Source of the DNA: Paramyrothecium sp. XJ0827 | Lineage: Eukaryota > Ascomycota > Sordariomycetes > Hypocreales > Stachybotryaceae | Reading direction: 5' to 3' | Length of the DNA: 64,000 nt | Assembly (NCBI GenBank): GCA_020881915.1 | Contig: JAJFPB010000001.1 | Coordinates: 3,844,001-3,908,000, forward strand | Shown here: positions 12,877 to 26,500 of the stretch, piece after piece | Layout: each line of letters begins with the position of its first letter | Position numbering within the stretch: position 1 is the first letter of the stretch | Made by a program: the position numbers and the translations under genes | Notes under the pieces: model-generated | Told to the model about the DNA's origin: nothing | Databases searched by the model: none | Seen by the model: the letters and a program-made list of their open reading frames with translations, nothing else

Positions 12877-15800
12877 CGGTGCGCAGTTGCCGGGGAATCA
12901 GCGCGAGAAGGCGGAGGCATGTGATAGAGGCATTCGAAGCCGCCCAGGCTGTAAGACGAAGCAAGTCACGAGAAGGACACCAGGGGGCCAAAAACCCACA
13001 ACAACACCCCCAGCACCAAGAAAGAAACCCAATTCCACCTCAAGTGAGAAATAAAGCCAGTCGCACCAGGAAACCCTTTTGAAAATTACTTGGCATCGAG
13101 CAAGACTCAGAAAGACGGTTCTGTGTCATGAGAGTGGGAACGATTAGCGAGTGTCTGTGTACCAGTTGGCGTCCAATGTCTCGATCAGATGCTAAGAGCA
13201 CCTCGGCAAAACAGCGGCATTTCAACGCTGCGTAGGAAAGAGGCCCACTCCCGACCTCAACCTTTGCGGAAGCCACCCTGTATCACAATGTTTGCTGCAT
13301 ATGCTGTATCTGGCGGTGGCCTCAAACATTTAACATCAGGTTCTCACGGAATCTTGTGGTAAATTTCGTTTCTTTGCCACATGAATTCTTCGTTTAGTGC
13401 AAGAAGGCGGTAAGCAGTAACCATAACACTGATCGTCACAAACATAGGGTGCGATACCGCACCGCCCTCGTCATTCATTTGAGCGCAGGAATGGCCAGAA
13501 GGGCTCCGGATTTACGTCCACGGTGGGGAAAGCGTGTGCGTCGTGGCTGCCACACGGCGAGTTTCAATGCAAACGATGTCTGGTGAATGCATCGTCATAA
13601 GCATTATGACGTAGTCCTAGAGGGAACACCGGTCTTCGAGACCGTGCGCTCATGGTTAGTTGACATATCCGTACTACAGGACAACTTGCTGCCAGCCACG
13701 GCTAGAAGATCCGCAGCGGAATTGCATCAACATGTGGCAGAAAGGGAATGCACTTCGAACCAGAAGTCAGTCTCCCCACCTGCGCCCCTGAAAGCTAGTA
13801 TGTCTAAGCCGACGAATTAGGCAACATTAGGGTGGAATCTGACAATTGCAATTACATGACCGTTTCCCCAGCCGCACATCGGCCTAAGTCGCTTCTTGGT
13901 AAGTAGGTCAGGGGAGGGCCCTAAGAGCAGCAGGAACCATAGCAAGTCTCAATACCCATCTACAATAATAGCTCCATGTAGATAGGCAGGAGGTGAAATT
14001 TGGAACAAGCGGAACAGCGCACCAGCAAACTATTTCTTCCGAACACCATGAAGAGACACCAGGCCGCTGGGAAGTCTGCCAGGTCTTGACTTCAATACCA
14101 TGCTGGAAAGCAAGCGAGGCACCGTAAAACCCTTGGCTGAAGAACCTAGACACACGGATGACCCTGTAAAGCTCACAGTGGAAGAGCTTGTCAGGAACGA
14201 GACGAGACTTCTGGCGTGTCACTGTTGCTGCGTGACAGAAGGTTCATTTCAATGTGGGTCGGCCTCACGGACAAACAGACATGTACAGCAAACTGTTGGC
14301 TTGCCGTATGCCTGGATAAGGTAGTCATTGGAACGGCGTGGCCGAAGCCTCAACCAACAAGCCCGCGAGATCACCAAGAAGATCCTTGCCAAGACCCGAA
14401 TCATACCTTTCGTAGCCTTGGCAGCAACCTCGGGACCGCCCAAAACCAGGTAGGCGTGCAGTCCGAACTACAGTAGATGAGATGCCTGGTCGAGCCAGTG
14501 ACGTGCAGGCCGTTTCGGCGGTCAACAAACACCCACCGACCAGCGAGGATCGGCATGTTTGCGCCGTACTCCGGAAAAGGGTCTGAACCTGGCCGACATG
14601 TGTTTTAGAATATGCTCACCGCAACAGCACGGTGCAGCAGATTCTGCGCGTGAATGCACCGGGCCGGAACTGGGTTTGAAATTTTCTTCCCTGTCAACCT
14701 CTGGCGCACGCAAGGGTTCTTGAGACGCCACTGCTGAGAACGTAATATTTTCTGTCTACTCTCAACAACGTCTCGAGACGGTGACCACAGGAGGCTCGGT
14801 ATCTACCATGCCTGGGTCTGGTTAAGTTTGATTGCCATAATTTTCCACCTCTGACCGCTGGAGTCTTACTATCGCTTCTAGAACAACTCCACAAGGCCAG
14901 GGTGCCAATCTATGTGGCGAGACGTGCGATATTTGGTAGCGATTACCTGCCCATCCAACCCCTGCTAGCTGCACCGCAACGACGTATCGCATACTGAACC
15001 GATTTGGGACATACACCTGACACACGGGAATCGTGGAATCCTACATTGGAATCGTGGATGATCACGAATACAACATTAGGGAGGGCCCGGGGTAGATCAT
15101 GACTATCACCAAGCTTGCCACTGTTACGACCGATATATAGATCATGTTAGTGTCGCTCGAGAGCCCAACCATCACGAGCAAATTGTTTGGTTGCTCCAGC
15201 CGTCGAAGCGATACCGACTGAAGGGGTGCTACCACACCCTTGGGACGTCGCTGGTACCATGTTATTGGGTGGAGTGGTTGATGAGTTGACTCCGCAACGA
15301 ACCATCTTTAGCAGCAGACGCCCTACCAGCGGCAGAACCGGGGATCATGCCTAGATTGCATTGCTATATTATACGGTATATGGCTTGCTCCGTAGCAAGC
15401 CTGGCACTGGCTTACTGCAGCAAATGAATGGATCAAGATGGTGATGGGGCAGGGAAGCTGGTTCGTCAGCACGAACTTGAGATTGGCAATTCGCCAAAAT
15501 CTACGACAGGACGGCTCTTCATAGTCCCGGCTGTGCCATGCTCTAAAAACGGGCAGAACAGATGTTCGTTGCCCTCAAATGGTACTTTGGGGGGGTTGTG
15601 CAAGGCCTCATTTTAATGTGGCGCAGCCTGGGAAAGGGATGACACAAGAAAGTTCTTTTTGGCTGGGACAAGACCCATGCCCGGGCTTGGATCTTGCATA
15701 TTTACGATAGAGCGCTCTGTACCACCTGACGATTTTAGAAACAGGAAACAGCGGGCCTGGAAGGCTTGGAATCGCAATAGTAGCGATCTTGGGTAGTATC

Positions 15801-17784
15801 GTTAATGGCCGACACATGTACGGTAGTCGCTGGATGCGTTTCGGTAGGTTGCAGTGGGATTTGCTGCGCCGGTCGACGGGACGGTTGATTTCCGAAACCC
15901 TGAGACTGGCGCCCGCTGCTAAACGTGAAGCGTGCGGGATCAATGTTGGGTGGTACGGAGTCCAGAGCATCCACTCATAGCTAGACCTGGGAGGCCGTAG
16001 AGCGGTTTGTCAGTGCTGGATGGAGGATGGAGCGGCCGGGGATCTGCCAAGACCTGCGCCTTGAGGGCAAGGTCAGTCGATGAAACAGGATGTGGTGCTG
16101 AATATGCCGTAGAGCGAAGTACTCTGGTTGATGAAATTGCAATTTCGGGAACAACGTCCTTGATGATATTGCTGTGTCTCCATTCCTCTGGTAGCCCAGC
16201 AAGGAGCTGACGTGTTGGGCGGTGAAAGGTTCATATCGAACCTCAAGGAAGCAAGCCGAGCCTTTTCCACCTTTGGCAGGGAATAGATTGACCCTGGAGA
16301 CCGTAAACTTTCGGACCCTTCAGCGTTGGCGTCCTGGCTTGCATGGCCACAAAGACTGGGCCAATTTTTTTTTTTTTGGTTTGTTTGGCCGACCGGGGCT
16401 ATTTTACGAAGGTGGGTGGATGGATTGTCTATGTGCCCCTGGAGAAGCTCAAATGGGGCAACACAAAACGTTGCCAGGAAGCGTTAGTCAGCCCCAGACC
16501 CAAGCAAACAAGGCTCCATTAAACTCGAGCTAAGAATGGCAACCTAGACTGGACTTGGCTTGAGCTCGACCCAGCCGCAACTGGACAAGGATTAGAGGGG
16601 AGCGAGGGGAGCTAAGAACGGACAGTACGGATACAGTTGGCCAGGTACTCGGAATCTTGAGCTCCTGGAGGGCAGTAGGAGCCGCGTAACGGAGGGGCCT
16701 TGACGCGTCTCAAGTTCAAGATGCTCTAACCCGGGGGGAAGAACAAATTGCTCTGTAGGACGACAGGGTACGGCTGGTGGGATGCCTTGCCTTGGACTTG
16801 GCTGCAGATACCTTGACCGATTGAAGTCCAGCAAGCCCCGGCGCCGAGAGCCGTCGAGAGGCCAATGAGCTCATTGAGAACAGATCACCGCAAACGGCAA
16901 TGCGCTTCGGGGCTTTGTAGCATTTGGCGCCTCGAGGGGCGAGAGAGCGAGGCCGAAGCAGCCAGAAGGAGGAAGAGGAGGAAGCGGCATTGTCAGAGGC
17001 ATGGGGACCCCTGCAGTGGTGTTCCAGGTATTATCAGCCCAGAGATGGAGCCGTAGGACCCCCCAGCTGGGCTGCTCCCTGCACGGGCGGCCAACAGGAA
17101 GCGCAGCGCAGCGCAATGATGCGTCCGTCCGGGTCCCATCGAGTGCACTATGTAGGCAAAGACGTGAGGCCGGACAGCAGCAACGAGCTGCTGGCGCTGA
17201 TGCCACGGCCTCGACAAAAACCCGCTACCCACCCAGCTCGAGGCTCCCTCCTGTTCCTCAAAGTGTCGAGCCAGAACCAACGAGATCCCGCGTCCTTCCC
17301 CGCCCGCCTGCTGTGTGCGCTTCGTGGACGGATTGTTCCGGGAACGGGCAAGAAGGGTTGTTGTGTTGACAGCCAGGTTGCTCGACCTTGCCACACCCCA
17401 TCAGCCAGGCGCCGCATTCATACTGTATCGACAACAGAGGTGTTCAGCTAAGGAACGAGGTACCCGCCGCGCCCGCCTCGTACCTGACTTGACCTGGCCC
17501 CGAACCTTTTAGCTCTGGAGTTAATCACAGCTCGAGCGAGTGCCGGTCGACAGGTGAACCAACTCCAACATCTCGAGAAAATTAAAATCCGGATGCGTAC
17601 CAGAGCTGGGATACCTGTCTATGGATAAATCGACCTCATCTCCGGGCTTATGACAGGTGCCGCTCATCATCTTCCCCACATCCTCCCTGGCCCGACGTCT
17701 CTCTGTCGCTCTCTCTCTCTCGCGCACCCCGGTCGCATCCTCCCGGTCCCTTAGGCAGGCCAGGTTTGGGTTGGTCGGTCGGCC
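12877..17784. other. 4.9-kb region without a supportable gene
   Basis: I found no open frame with a domain or a credible splice model on either strand. Frames at 13908-14222 (-), 14216-14476 (+), 15608-16270 (-) and 16865-17451 (both strands) are short, mutually overlapping and of odd composition. The 16.9-17.5 kb part is GC-rich, which makes open frames likely by chance. A T11 run is at about 16369. The last 200 bases before 17785 are CT-rich and probably the leader of the next gene. Ancient decayed repeats would be hard to recognise by eye. Confidence 0.45.
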
Positions 17785-20700
17785 ATGCTGGCAACGCTGG
17801 ATGACGATGGGGAGCATACGTGGGCCGTCGTCCTTGACGATGGTCACGGCACTTACTACGACGTGCTCGATGTAACCGACCTCTACCTCGACCTCGACCT
17901 CGACCTCGAACTCGAACTCGACGCTGCCGAAAGCTCCCTTCTCGAAGCAAAGACATTTCTGGACAGCGCCTCTTCGGTCACTCGAACGCCGTCTTTGGCT
18001 TCGAGCCTCCCTGGTGCTTTTCTGCTCTCGCGTAGCACCAGCGCTGCCACCATGAAAACGTCGCAAGGAGCCTCAGGTGCCAGGACGAGCTCCAACCTCA
18101 ACTCCAACCTCGTTGGCGGCGGCGGTAGCGACGATCTCAGAACTAATCGTGGCACTCGCCCGTTTCACGAACACGAAGACAATACACCACCACTTCCTCC
18201 TCTACCATTTGATGCCGTCGCAGTAAGACGCATTAAACCTTCCAAGAGCCTCCAGCTAGATCTTGAGCGTGGCCGTCGACGAACCCGTAAGCCGCTGAAC
18301 CAAGGCGAGGTTCATCACGACCACCAGCTGCGCCTCTTCGACCCGTACCTGTTGCCAGAGCAGCGGCCCATGACTGCACGCAGCCAGCACTCACTGGCGC
18401 AGCAGCCGCCAAGCGCCAAAGGCCCCGTACCAAATGCTGCCAGGTATATCCGCATCGCCTCGGACGGATCCTCTCCTTCTATAGCGATGACTAGAGAGGA
18501 TTTCGAGGCTCTACCCCCTACAATTCAGAGAAAGGTGAGCTTGTTTCCATTTGTTCCCGTTCCTTCTCCACGCACCCACGTGTTGGCGGGTGCAACGGCC
18601 GGCATCTGGATGCAGATACCTTTGGTTGCATTCGTGCATCGGCTTTTCATAGGGTCTGTAGCGGGTATGCAGCGGGACCCATACACTCATGAACACAGTT
18701 ACATTCTCTTTTTGCTTTTCTGGGTCTCAAGCCCAAACGGTGGAAATATGATTGCTCGTTGCAGGGGCAAAAGCCTTTGGAGAGTCTCCGCTTCATTTCG
18801 CGGTCTGAAGTCAGCGCGTCATTTTGGGCACCGTTGTTGCATTATGGCTGTCTCACTTCCGTCTGATTTACGAGGCGAGGATAGTTGATGCTATGATCTC
18901 CACCAATCTCTCCAAGGCGGCATGCTTCACCTGCGATATGCCTAGGAAGCGGGGACGGCTACGGACAAGCAGGTTCTGTGTCACTCGGTTCCGCAAGTGC
19001 GGTGCCCTGCGTCAACGTCTTGGCTATCTATTTGCGCAAGGTGCCAAATGACAGCCACGCTTTGGCCTACCGTTTCTCTTGTCAACCCGTCCATTTGGTG
19101 TGGCGTGCCTGTGCCCATTCGTTCGTTCGTTCGTTCGTCTGGCGCCGCGTCCCACTGCAAGCAATGGTGCTTTGGCACCCAATTGCATGGCCTCGCCTGG
19201 GCGTTCCTGAGCTCGTGGGAGCGGGAGCTAGAATAACTAGCCCAAGTGAGGCTTAGGGGCCACAGGGGAGACAATTGACGGGTTGGTCCATTCGACGACA
19301 GAGGCCACTTTTGTTTCCATAGGGGCACTCGGACCACCTAGGCTCGTGGCCAGTCTTGTGCTCAGATTCCAAGCTCGTTAGCGCTGCACTGATGCAAGGT
19401 GCACATGCACGCACACACCAGCCGGACGCACGCACGTCCGCACATCCACTCGTGGCCGTCACCGCCGCCTGGCCATTTTGGATCAACAGTCGGACGAGCT
19501 TGTCCTCTGCCTCCCCTAACCATTCTCTTACCGCCCAGCCCTCGTGCCTGCATCTGCCTACCACCCAATCACCATCTTCTCAAACCCCGGCCATGCCATA
19601 CAATCTTGGCAGCGCTGTCTTGGGCGTAGCTCTGGACCTCAATCCCACCACCACGGCTTATAATCACACTATGCCCTTCATCCACGATCGGCCGTGCCTT
19701 TCTTTCTTTTTCCCGCTCAGGCTTTCACCTTTGCTCATACTGACTTCATCCTGTCGTGCAGTACTTCTCCACTCTTGAACGACTGCGATTCGCTCAAGAC
19801 TCTTGTTTATCGTATCGCACTGGCCCGACTAGCTCGGATGCTGAATACGAGAGCCCAAATCTGCTTCGCTCGGACCTCGATACTCACCAGGCATCCTTGG
19901 GCGGCAACTTACCTGCAGATTCTCTTGCAACCACAGCTTCTTTGCAGAATCAACCTCACATCAGCTCCACGGACCTGAGGTTCTACGCAAATTTGCCCGA
20001 CAAGATCAAGCGCCGTCATCTCACCGAAGAAGAACAGCTTGTCGCACAGCGCCATAGACAAAGTGTCATTTTAGACGCAGCTGACGAGGCTCTCATCAAA
20101 GCCAGCAGGCGACAGTCACAGCTGTTCAACCTGGAAGCTGAAGCAGCGAGCCCGGTGTCTCAGAACCAGCGGCAATCTGTAGACGGTCACGTCCTTGACC
20201 ACAATCACAATCGTGACGACCACGACAACTACCTCGAGACTTCCCACGAGATGGAAGGTTCGCTGTACGAGAGTTTCAGGTGGCTCGAGGAGGAGGAGGA
20301 GCTCGACCTGCGACTATATTTGGACGACTATCACATCAACCTCCGCCAAGAAGTGCCAATGCTGAGCAAAAGCCATCGTCCAACTTTCCGCCGCCATCTG
20401 TCTGTTTCCAAGCTGCCGTTCGGACGCAATTCTGTCTCCGGCAGCAAGCCTACGTATGATAAGGATATTCCAGCAACCCCCACTACCGGAGACGGCTTTT
20501 CTGGCCATGTGCGGAGGAAGTCGCGCGCCCTTTCGCTTATGTCTCCCTCCAAACAATCCATGATCGAAACTCCGCCTATGTTTGATCCCGCAACCGCTCA
20601 TTACCAGGATCCCGAGGCTCGTATGAAGCTGCGGGTGTATCTAGCGTCTCCCCAAAAGTTTGATGAGGCTATCGAGTTTGGGTTTCCTTCAATGGACGAT

Positions 20701-21231
20701 GTTCGTGGCGTGCAAGAACCACACACCAGGAGGTCCAAATCGCGACAGCGGATACTTGACGACGCCGACAACTATTGTACTTTTCTCGAGGATGGGGATG
20801 ACGAGGACCAAGACGATGCCTTGTCGGCTTACACGGACGGATTCTCAACCAATGATCCCGACTCTCCGAGGACACCAGATCTGACCGACAAGCCACCCGC
20901 CCTCCGCCCTTCGAGGCTTACGCAAGAATTCCCGATGAGTAGTCGAGGCGACTACGCTCAAGCACCTGCATCATCAAGAGAGATGACGTTGCGCATGACG
21001 CTGACGCGGCCAGATCTGCGAGCTAATGAGGACCAGATCTACGGCTGGCAGAGGGGTGCGGTGATGCGGAAACCCCGGATTCGAGATGGGCCTCCATCGG
21101 CCCCGGGTCTTAACCAAGGGCTGCCGAAGCAGAGTCTCGAGAGGCCTCTCTTGCCGGCTGAACAAACAAATGCTGGCATATGTGATTCGGGGGTCGTCAA
21201 GCGCATTTGGAATCGCGTTCGCCGAACGTAA
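17785..21231 (+). CDS. conserved acidic mucin-like protein
   Basis: Two exons, join(17785..18534,19762..21231), 2220 nt, 739 aa. The intron (18535..19761, GTGAGC donor, GTGCAG acceptor, phase 0) is 1227 bp, far longer than any other here. It joins ALPPTIQRK to YFSTLERLRFAQ, which I recall as a continuous conserved stretch in proteins annotated 'mucin, putative' in filamentous fungi. The start MLATLDDDGEHTW is chosen because the frame is open and the first residues look protein-like. A later ATG at 18051 (CACCATGAAAACG) has a better context. Residues about 32-46 form an alternating Leu-Asp/Leu-Glu run from a CTCGAC repeat. The rest is hydrophilic with acidic patches (LEEEEELDLRLYLDDYH; EDGDDEDQDDALS) and a basic C-terminus (RIWNRVRRT). 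There is no signal peptide or membrane span, so 'mucin' is only a label. Function unknown. Confidence 0.8.
17884..17924 (+). repeat. coding CTCGAC hexanucleotide repeat
   Basis: Near-perfect tandem CTCGAC/CTCGAA units inside the first exon of the mucin-like gene encode an alternating Leu-Asp then Leu-Glu stretch. The unit is two codons long, so slippage changes length without a frameshift. Confidence 0.85.
19119..19138. repeat. CGTT tetranucleotide repeat in the long intron
   Basis: About four to five TTCG/CGTT units lie within the 1227-bp intron of the mucin-like gene. This is a simple microsatellite. Confidence 0.75.
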
Positions 21232-23561
21232 ATCAGTCCGAATGAATATGAAGACTACACCACTGTTTACTCACTCTAAAACCGGCGGCGACGAACAATT
21301 ACTGCACGATTAAGCTGATGCCCTACGAGGGCTTGATTTGATTTCAGCCTGCACAGTCGATTTTCTTTTCTGAAGTGTTTCCTTGCAATATTCATTTGCT
21401 CTTTCATATACCCCATTTGTACAAAGCAGTGCCAATTTAGCATCATGCTTTCAAACAACAAGTTCACGGCCCATGCGAAGCTTGAGGGCGGATCATCGGG
21501 AGGAGGATCTGTGGAGAGACTTGACCATGGGGGAGGTAGTTTCAGGCAAGCCATCACATTACGGACCCAGTTATCATCATCAATGGAAGCAATGGCGTTG
21601 AGAATATATCTCTCGACTACTGCAGGTGACTGCATAATGCCCCCCTCCCCTCCCCTCGCGCTGCATGCAGGGGGAGTGAAGGATTCAGGTGGTGGCGCAA
21701 CCAACGGCACATCTTCAACCTGCCTTTGCGGCGGGGGTCGTACAAGCGAGCAGCAAGTTGCAGCAGCTGAGGCAGACCACAGTATGTAAACATTGGTACA
21801 AAATTTTATGAATCTTCTGCCATCGAGATGTTATTTGGAGCAAACCTAGGCTTGATTGACTCATTGATGCCCAAGAAACCATACCGCACGCAGGACGAAT
21901 GCACCGTGCTTCAGATCCCAGAACACAATTTTGTTGCTATTTTAGCATCCCTTGTAAGTGGAAACAGTCGACAACCCAGTAAGAGATCTACGCAATACGC
22001 GCTCGGCCACTATCTTTTTAAAGAAAAAGGAATCGAGGAAGCACAGATGACGCACGAAAGTATCCGCAAACTTTTTTTTCTCCCCATGCACCATCCAGCT
22101 TAAGAACCGAATAAGAGAAAAGAGGGAAAATATCAACAATGTTGACATGCGCGGTGTTCTTTGTGCCCCCTGTCCCCCTCTTCCCCCCCTTCTCCACCAC
22201 GACCTGCATGGGACTAGGCCACGATAGTTGACAGGTGGTGGGAGGGGGGACCCTTGCAGAGCGAGAAACCGTGTTCCAGGGCGGCGGAACCTCACCCAAC
22301 AAGCAGAAGCATGCTAGTAAAAGCAGCGACTCTTTGAGGCTTGTTGGTGGTGGCCTGCACCTTCAGCTCGCGTGGAGCAGGCCCCCCCCCCCTTTTCACC
22401 TTGGCCCCGCGTGGCGAGCTGGCTGCTCGGGACCTCGGGTATCTCGTTCTCGAAGCCCCGGTAGGATGAGGATGAGGATGAGTATGAGTAGGAACAGGAG
22501 CAGGAGGAGAAGGGGGAGACAGCAAAGCCAGCAGTAAGGAGCACGAACGTGGTTGCTGTCTCAGCCTACGGGCCCGCTCAGAGGGCTTGAGATGCCGGGG
22601 CGAACGGTTGTCGGACATGGATGCCCGTATATCGAAGAGAATACACCGCCCATGGATGGATCACCAAGCTGGTCCGCCTCCTGCTGTCAGCACGCGGCTC
22701 ACACATTGTGTGCTGGGGTTTACCTTGCAGAACCTCTTCTTTCTTCTCCTCCTCTTCCCTCTTTCGAGAGGGTTTACGTCAGACAACCCATCGGGTGGGT
22801 TAGGTGGAGCAAAGTTGCGGCGCAGATGAGGGAGAGAGAGAGAGAGAGACACACACAGAGGAGGATGTTGATCCTGGGTGCCCGGGTTATACTCCCCGGA
22901 GGATCAAGATGTCGCTGTGTCTTGGGATGGGGTACAGCGCGCCTGCGTCCCAAGACCCTGCATGGTGACGAGGACGGAGGTGGTGGGTGTTGAAGCTGCT
23001 GTTGAGTGGGAAACCCCGGGCCTCCTCGTCCAAGGGACCTGGTGTGTCGTACAGCGTCTCGATCGTGGATCTACGACCCTAGCTTATCTCGTGTGGTGTA
23101 TGCTGTGTGCTGACAGGAAACGAATGGTACGATGGTCAGCGGCCTGCTGCTTATTTTGAGGTCGGGGCCGAGGCCAGGGCCTAGGCCTGGACTAACGTTC
23201 ACGGTCGTCCGTTGACCTCGCCGCTCAAGTTCTGAGCAATGTGATGGGATCATGATGGCTGTAAGGCGTTACATACCCACCCTAAGAAGGACAGTTCATC
23301 TCAATGTGGGGATGCAACAACCCAAGTCGATTTTGCTTTGGAAGTATGCCTAAGGTACTTTATCATATTCACACCTTTTGCCCTCCGTTATTTGGAGGCT
23401 GGTAATGACCTGCGCTGGGTAATAACATAAGGGAATCCAAGGAAGTATCCTACATACCATCCTTCTCGTAATTGTAAATCCCCCATCGGGTCTAAAGGTC
23501 ATAAGGAAATTTTCAAGCACGAGGTTTCGTGCCGAGTATTGGTACAGTATCTAAAGGCCTT
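21232..23561. other. convergent intergenic region, low complexity
   Basis: This spacer lies between the 3' ends of the mucin-like gene (+) and VPS10 (-). It contains C-tracts (about 22381-22393), GATGAG units near 22467-22490 and an (AG)n(AC)n run at about 22829-22858. A 144-codon minus-strand frame at 21276-21710 is Pro-rich with no recognised domain and is not supported. A CCTAAGGTA motif is at about 23349. Confidence 0.5.
22829..22858. repeat. AG/AC dinucleotide microsatellite
   Basis: A run of AG units passes directly into AC units in non-coding sequence. Confidence 0.8.
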
Positions 23562-26500
23562 TCACACTTCCTCGTCACTGTCCTCCCCCAGTAACTCGCC
23601 CTCCGTCTCATCCACCAGATCAGCCCGGCCCCGAGCGAAGCTGTCCCGCGTCGTGTATCTCCGGGTACCCCCCGACATCCAACTTTGCCGTCGATTACCA
23701 CCGATCCTCTCGTATGCGCCGGTCGCCGTGCGCCACAGGCTAGTCATGACAAGTGGCAGAGCTGCAGCCATTGCGGCCAGAGCTGACACGGCAATTACTG
23801 GATATTTGATCCATGGCTGTTCGCTGTCGAATGCTGATGATTGCTCGCCAAGTCGGATTTGTCCGAATTTCCCATTCCAATTGCGATACACGTACCAGCC
23901 CACCGCACCAGCGAGTCCAAACGGTATTACCACCGCCAAGAAGATGACGAAACCAGAAGTACGGTGTTTCTTTTCAAACTCTTCTTCATGTCCAGCGCAG
24001 GGATGCTCAGTGGATGTCTTGTCCATTTCGCGGCCGCCGCTGCATGTAGAGAGGGGCAACTTGCGATAACCGGTTGGCTCATACCAGGAAGTTTCGTTCG
24101 GATTCTGCTTGCACCACTCATCACCACCGATTGCTTCCAAGCCTTGTACGAGCACGCATTGGCCGCTATTGTCGAGTTCAAAGTTGTAGGCACTTGAGAA
24201 ATTTCATTAGCACGATACCATGGACGCGGGCCGAGTTGTTTGAAGATTAAAACACTTACCATTCGTAATCCCGTCTTGTGCATTCGCAGCTCGAGTATTC
24301 GTGAAGGCGCTTGAGGTCCTGGTCGTTGTAGCACTTGCGATCCAGTTTCTTTCGCAGGTAGACCGCAACATGTCCAAACAGGCAGTCATCATCCTGAGAA
24401 GGATGTTTAGGCGACCATTTGTAGTAATCCGAGTCGTCGCCTTCCGTGAAATGGCAAGCCTTATCAGCAAGACCAGTAAAGTCAAGGTTGACCGAGAAGA
24501 GTTCATCCTTATCAGTGCGGCACCACAGGAGGAAGTTCCGCGACATGCCCGTCCTTAGGGTTGTGATATCCAGCACCGTTACATCCTCTTCCGAGAACTT
24601 GTAGTCGGCCCACGTTCTACCTTCGTCTAGGGAGTAGGAGACTGTTTTGGTTTTCACGTCGTTGCCAGTGGTAGCTCGCTGCACCATGACGATGATCGAG
24701 CCCTGGTCACCGTACTGCCAGGTCCAGTGTCCCTTCTTGACGTTCTTCCAACTAATGCCTCCGTCAGTGGTCATGAAGGTATCCGCATCCTTCATGTCTC
24801 CCAACTCGGATCCAACGTTGCCGACACCAAAGAGAAGCCCCACCGCAGTCGCTGCGGCGAACGTCTTTCTCTTATCATCGCGCTCTGTATAATGGTGTAG
24901 ATGCAGTGCGCATGATGCGTCCCCCTTCGCACTACTACATTTGTAGGCTTTGTTATCCACGTCTTTCTCTGGTGGGGGCAGGTAAGCCCACTCGGATCCA
25001 TCATTGTGAGATATTTTCGTTTGCAGTTTTTTCGTCTTTTCACCATGATTTGGGTTGCTGACCACGTTGATCAATGTGACTCCTTCCAGTCCTGCTACCT
25101 TTTCAAAATCAACAAACGTCTTTTCGTTGCTGTTGACGTTGGATGCGGAGAGTACGTAGGAGGTACCATTTGAGTTGCTCTTGATGATGGATCCATATTC
25201 CCGACCACCCTCACCCTCGGTCAGAACAAAGAGATTGACGGCGTGGGTTGAGCTATCCAGGAGTGTGTACCGATCTTCATGGCTTTCATGGAAGTTGTGC
25301 GGGTAGTGGGCTTGTTCGTAGTGCTTGCCGTTCAAACTAGCCAGCGCACGTACATCGCCTGACTCCTTATCGTGTCCAGCAACCACGATGAATTCACTCA
25401 TTGTGGCAAAGTCCTCCACTTGACCTTCGAAAAAGACCTTGTCCTCGACGAAGAAATCGTCACTGGAGACAAGGGTCAAGGTAGCATCATTTGACTCCTT
25501 CTCTCGAGCATGGCAAACGATCTGCTTGAGAGGGCGAAAGTTGTACGCCGAGCGACCTGTGAACTCACACTTCTGAACGTATCGGAGAATTGTCCTCCAG
25601 TTGTCGCCCCGGTCGGTTGAGATGGATGCCTCCCGAATACAGTCTTCTTTACCACCCACTTTATCGCATGCTTTCCCGACCCAGATAAGCCAGTCTTTCT
25701 TATCGGGATGGAAACTTAGGGGCGAGCCCACTGGCTCAGTGGGGGGCTCAAAGCTGTGGAAGTTATCGCCTCGATCCATGGTGTAGATGACCTTCTTCTT
25801 CTGAGTAGAGAAATAAACAACATCATTAAAGTATGGATGAGGCTGAATGTTCTCGATGCTCTCGCCTTCCAAGATCTTCTTCCACTTTTTGCCATGATCA
25901 TTGGAAAGCCAAATTGTGTTATCGACCGTAAGGCCACCCTTTCCGTTGTCCTCTGCGGGTCGAACAATGATCGTCTCATCGTCCCCGCGGCTCTTTTCGC
26001 CTCTCTCAAGGTAGAATTTTTGGAAATCCTTGCGCTCAGAGGTGAATGTGGATTTCGTGTGCGAGATTTCTCCGCTTGCTGGAGGGCTGGGACTTGACAC
26101 CACGTCGGAACACTTCCTCTCAACAGGGTCATCCTTTTGTTTACCCGGAGGCCTGCTGCACGTGTTTCCAGGGATAAGTCTCCATCCAGACGACCCCGGG
26201 AAGGTGTCGTCGGGCTTTTTGCAAACGTCATCGGGAGCCACAATGGGGCCGACCTTTTTGCACGTCTCTGGGTCCTCGGGATCTCTTCTGAAGTTGTAGT
26301 CGCATTCAAAGTCAATCGAGTCGCATTCGCAATTCTCGGTCTCAGGAACGGGATCCTTGAACTGATTTCTGACAAAACAGTCGGCTGACTTTTTTCGGCG
26401 TCGATACGTTTGCTTGTGGCCCATAATGCAGGTTGGCTTCCCATCCTTATCCACTCGAGCATGCCAATCTTCCATGTCCTTATCCTCGCATGTGCGGCCC

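Noticed and set aside
15608..16270. Adjacent minus-strand frames that might form a small spliced gene
   Set aside because: No junction gives a longer sensible protein, and the translations show no conserved pattern.
16865..17451. Overlapping long open frames on both strands (up to 175 aa)
   Set aside because: The stretch is GC-rich, which lowers stop frequency in all frames. None of the translations shows a domain, a plausible start context or normal composition.
21276..21710. 144-codon minus-strand frame in the mucin-like/VPS10 spacer
   Set aside because: Pro- and Ser-rich start, no domain, no splice partners; probably chance in the 3' region of the mucin-like gene.
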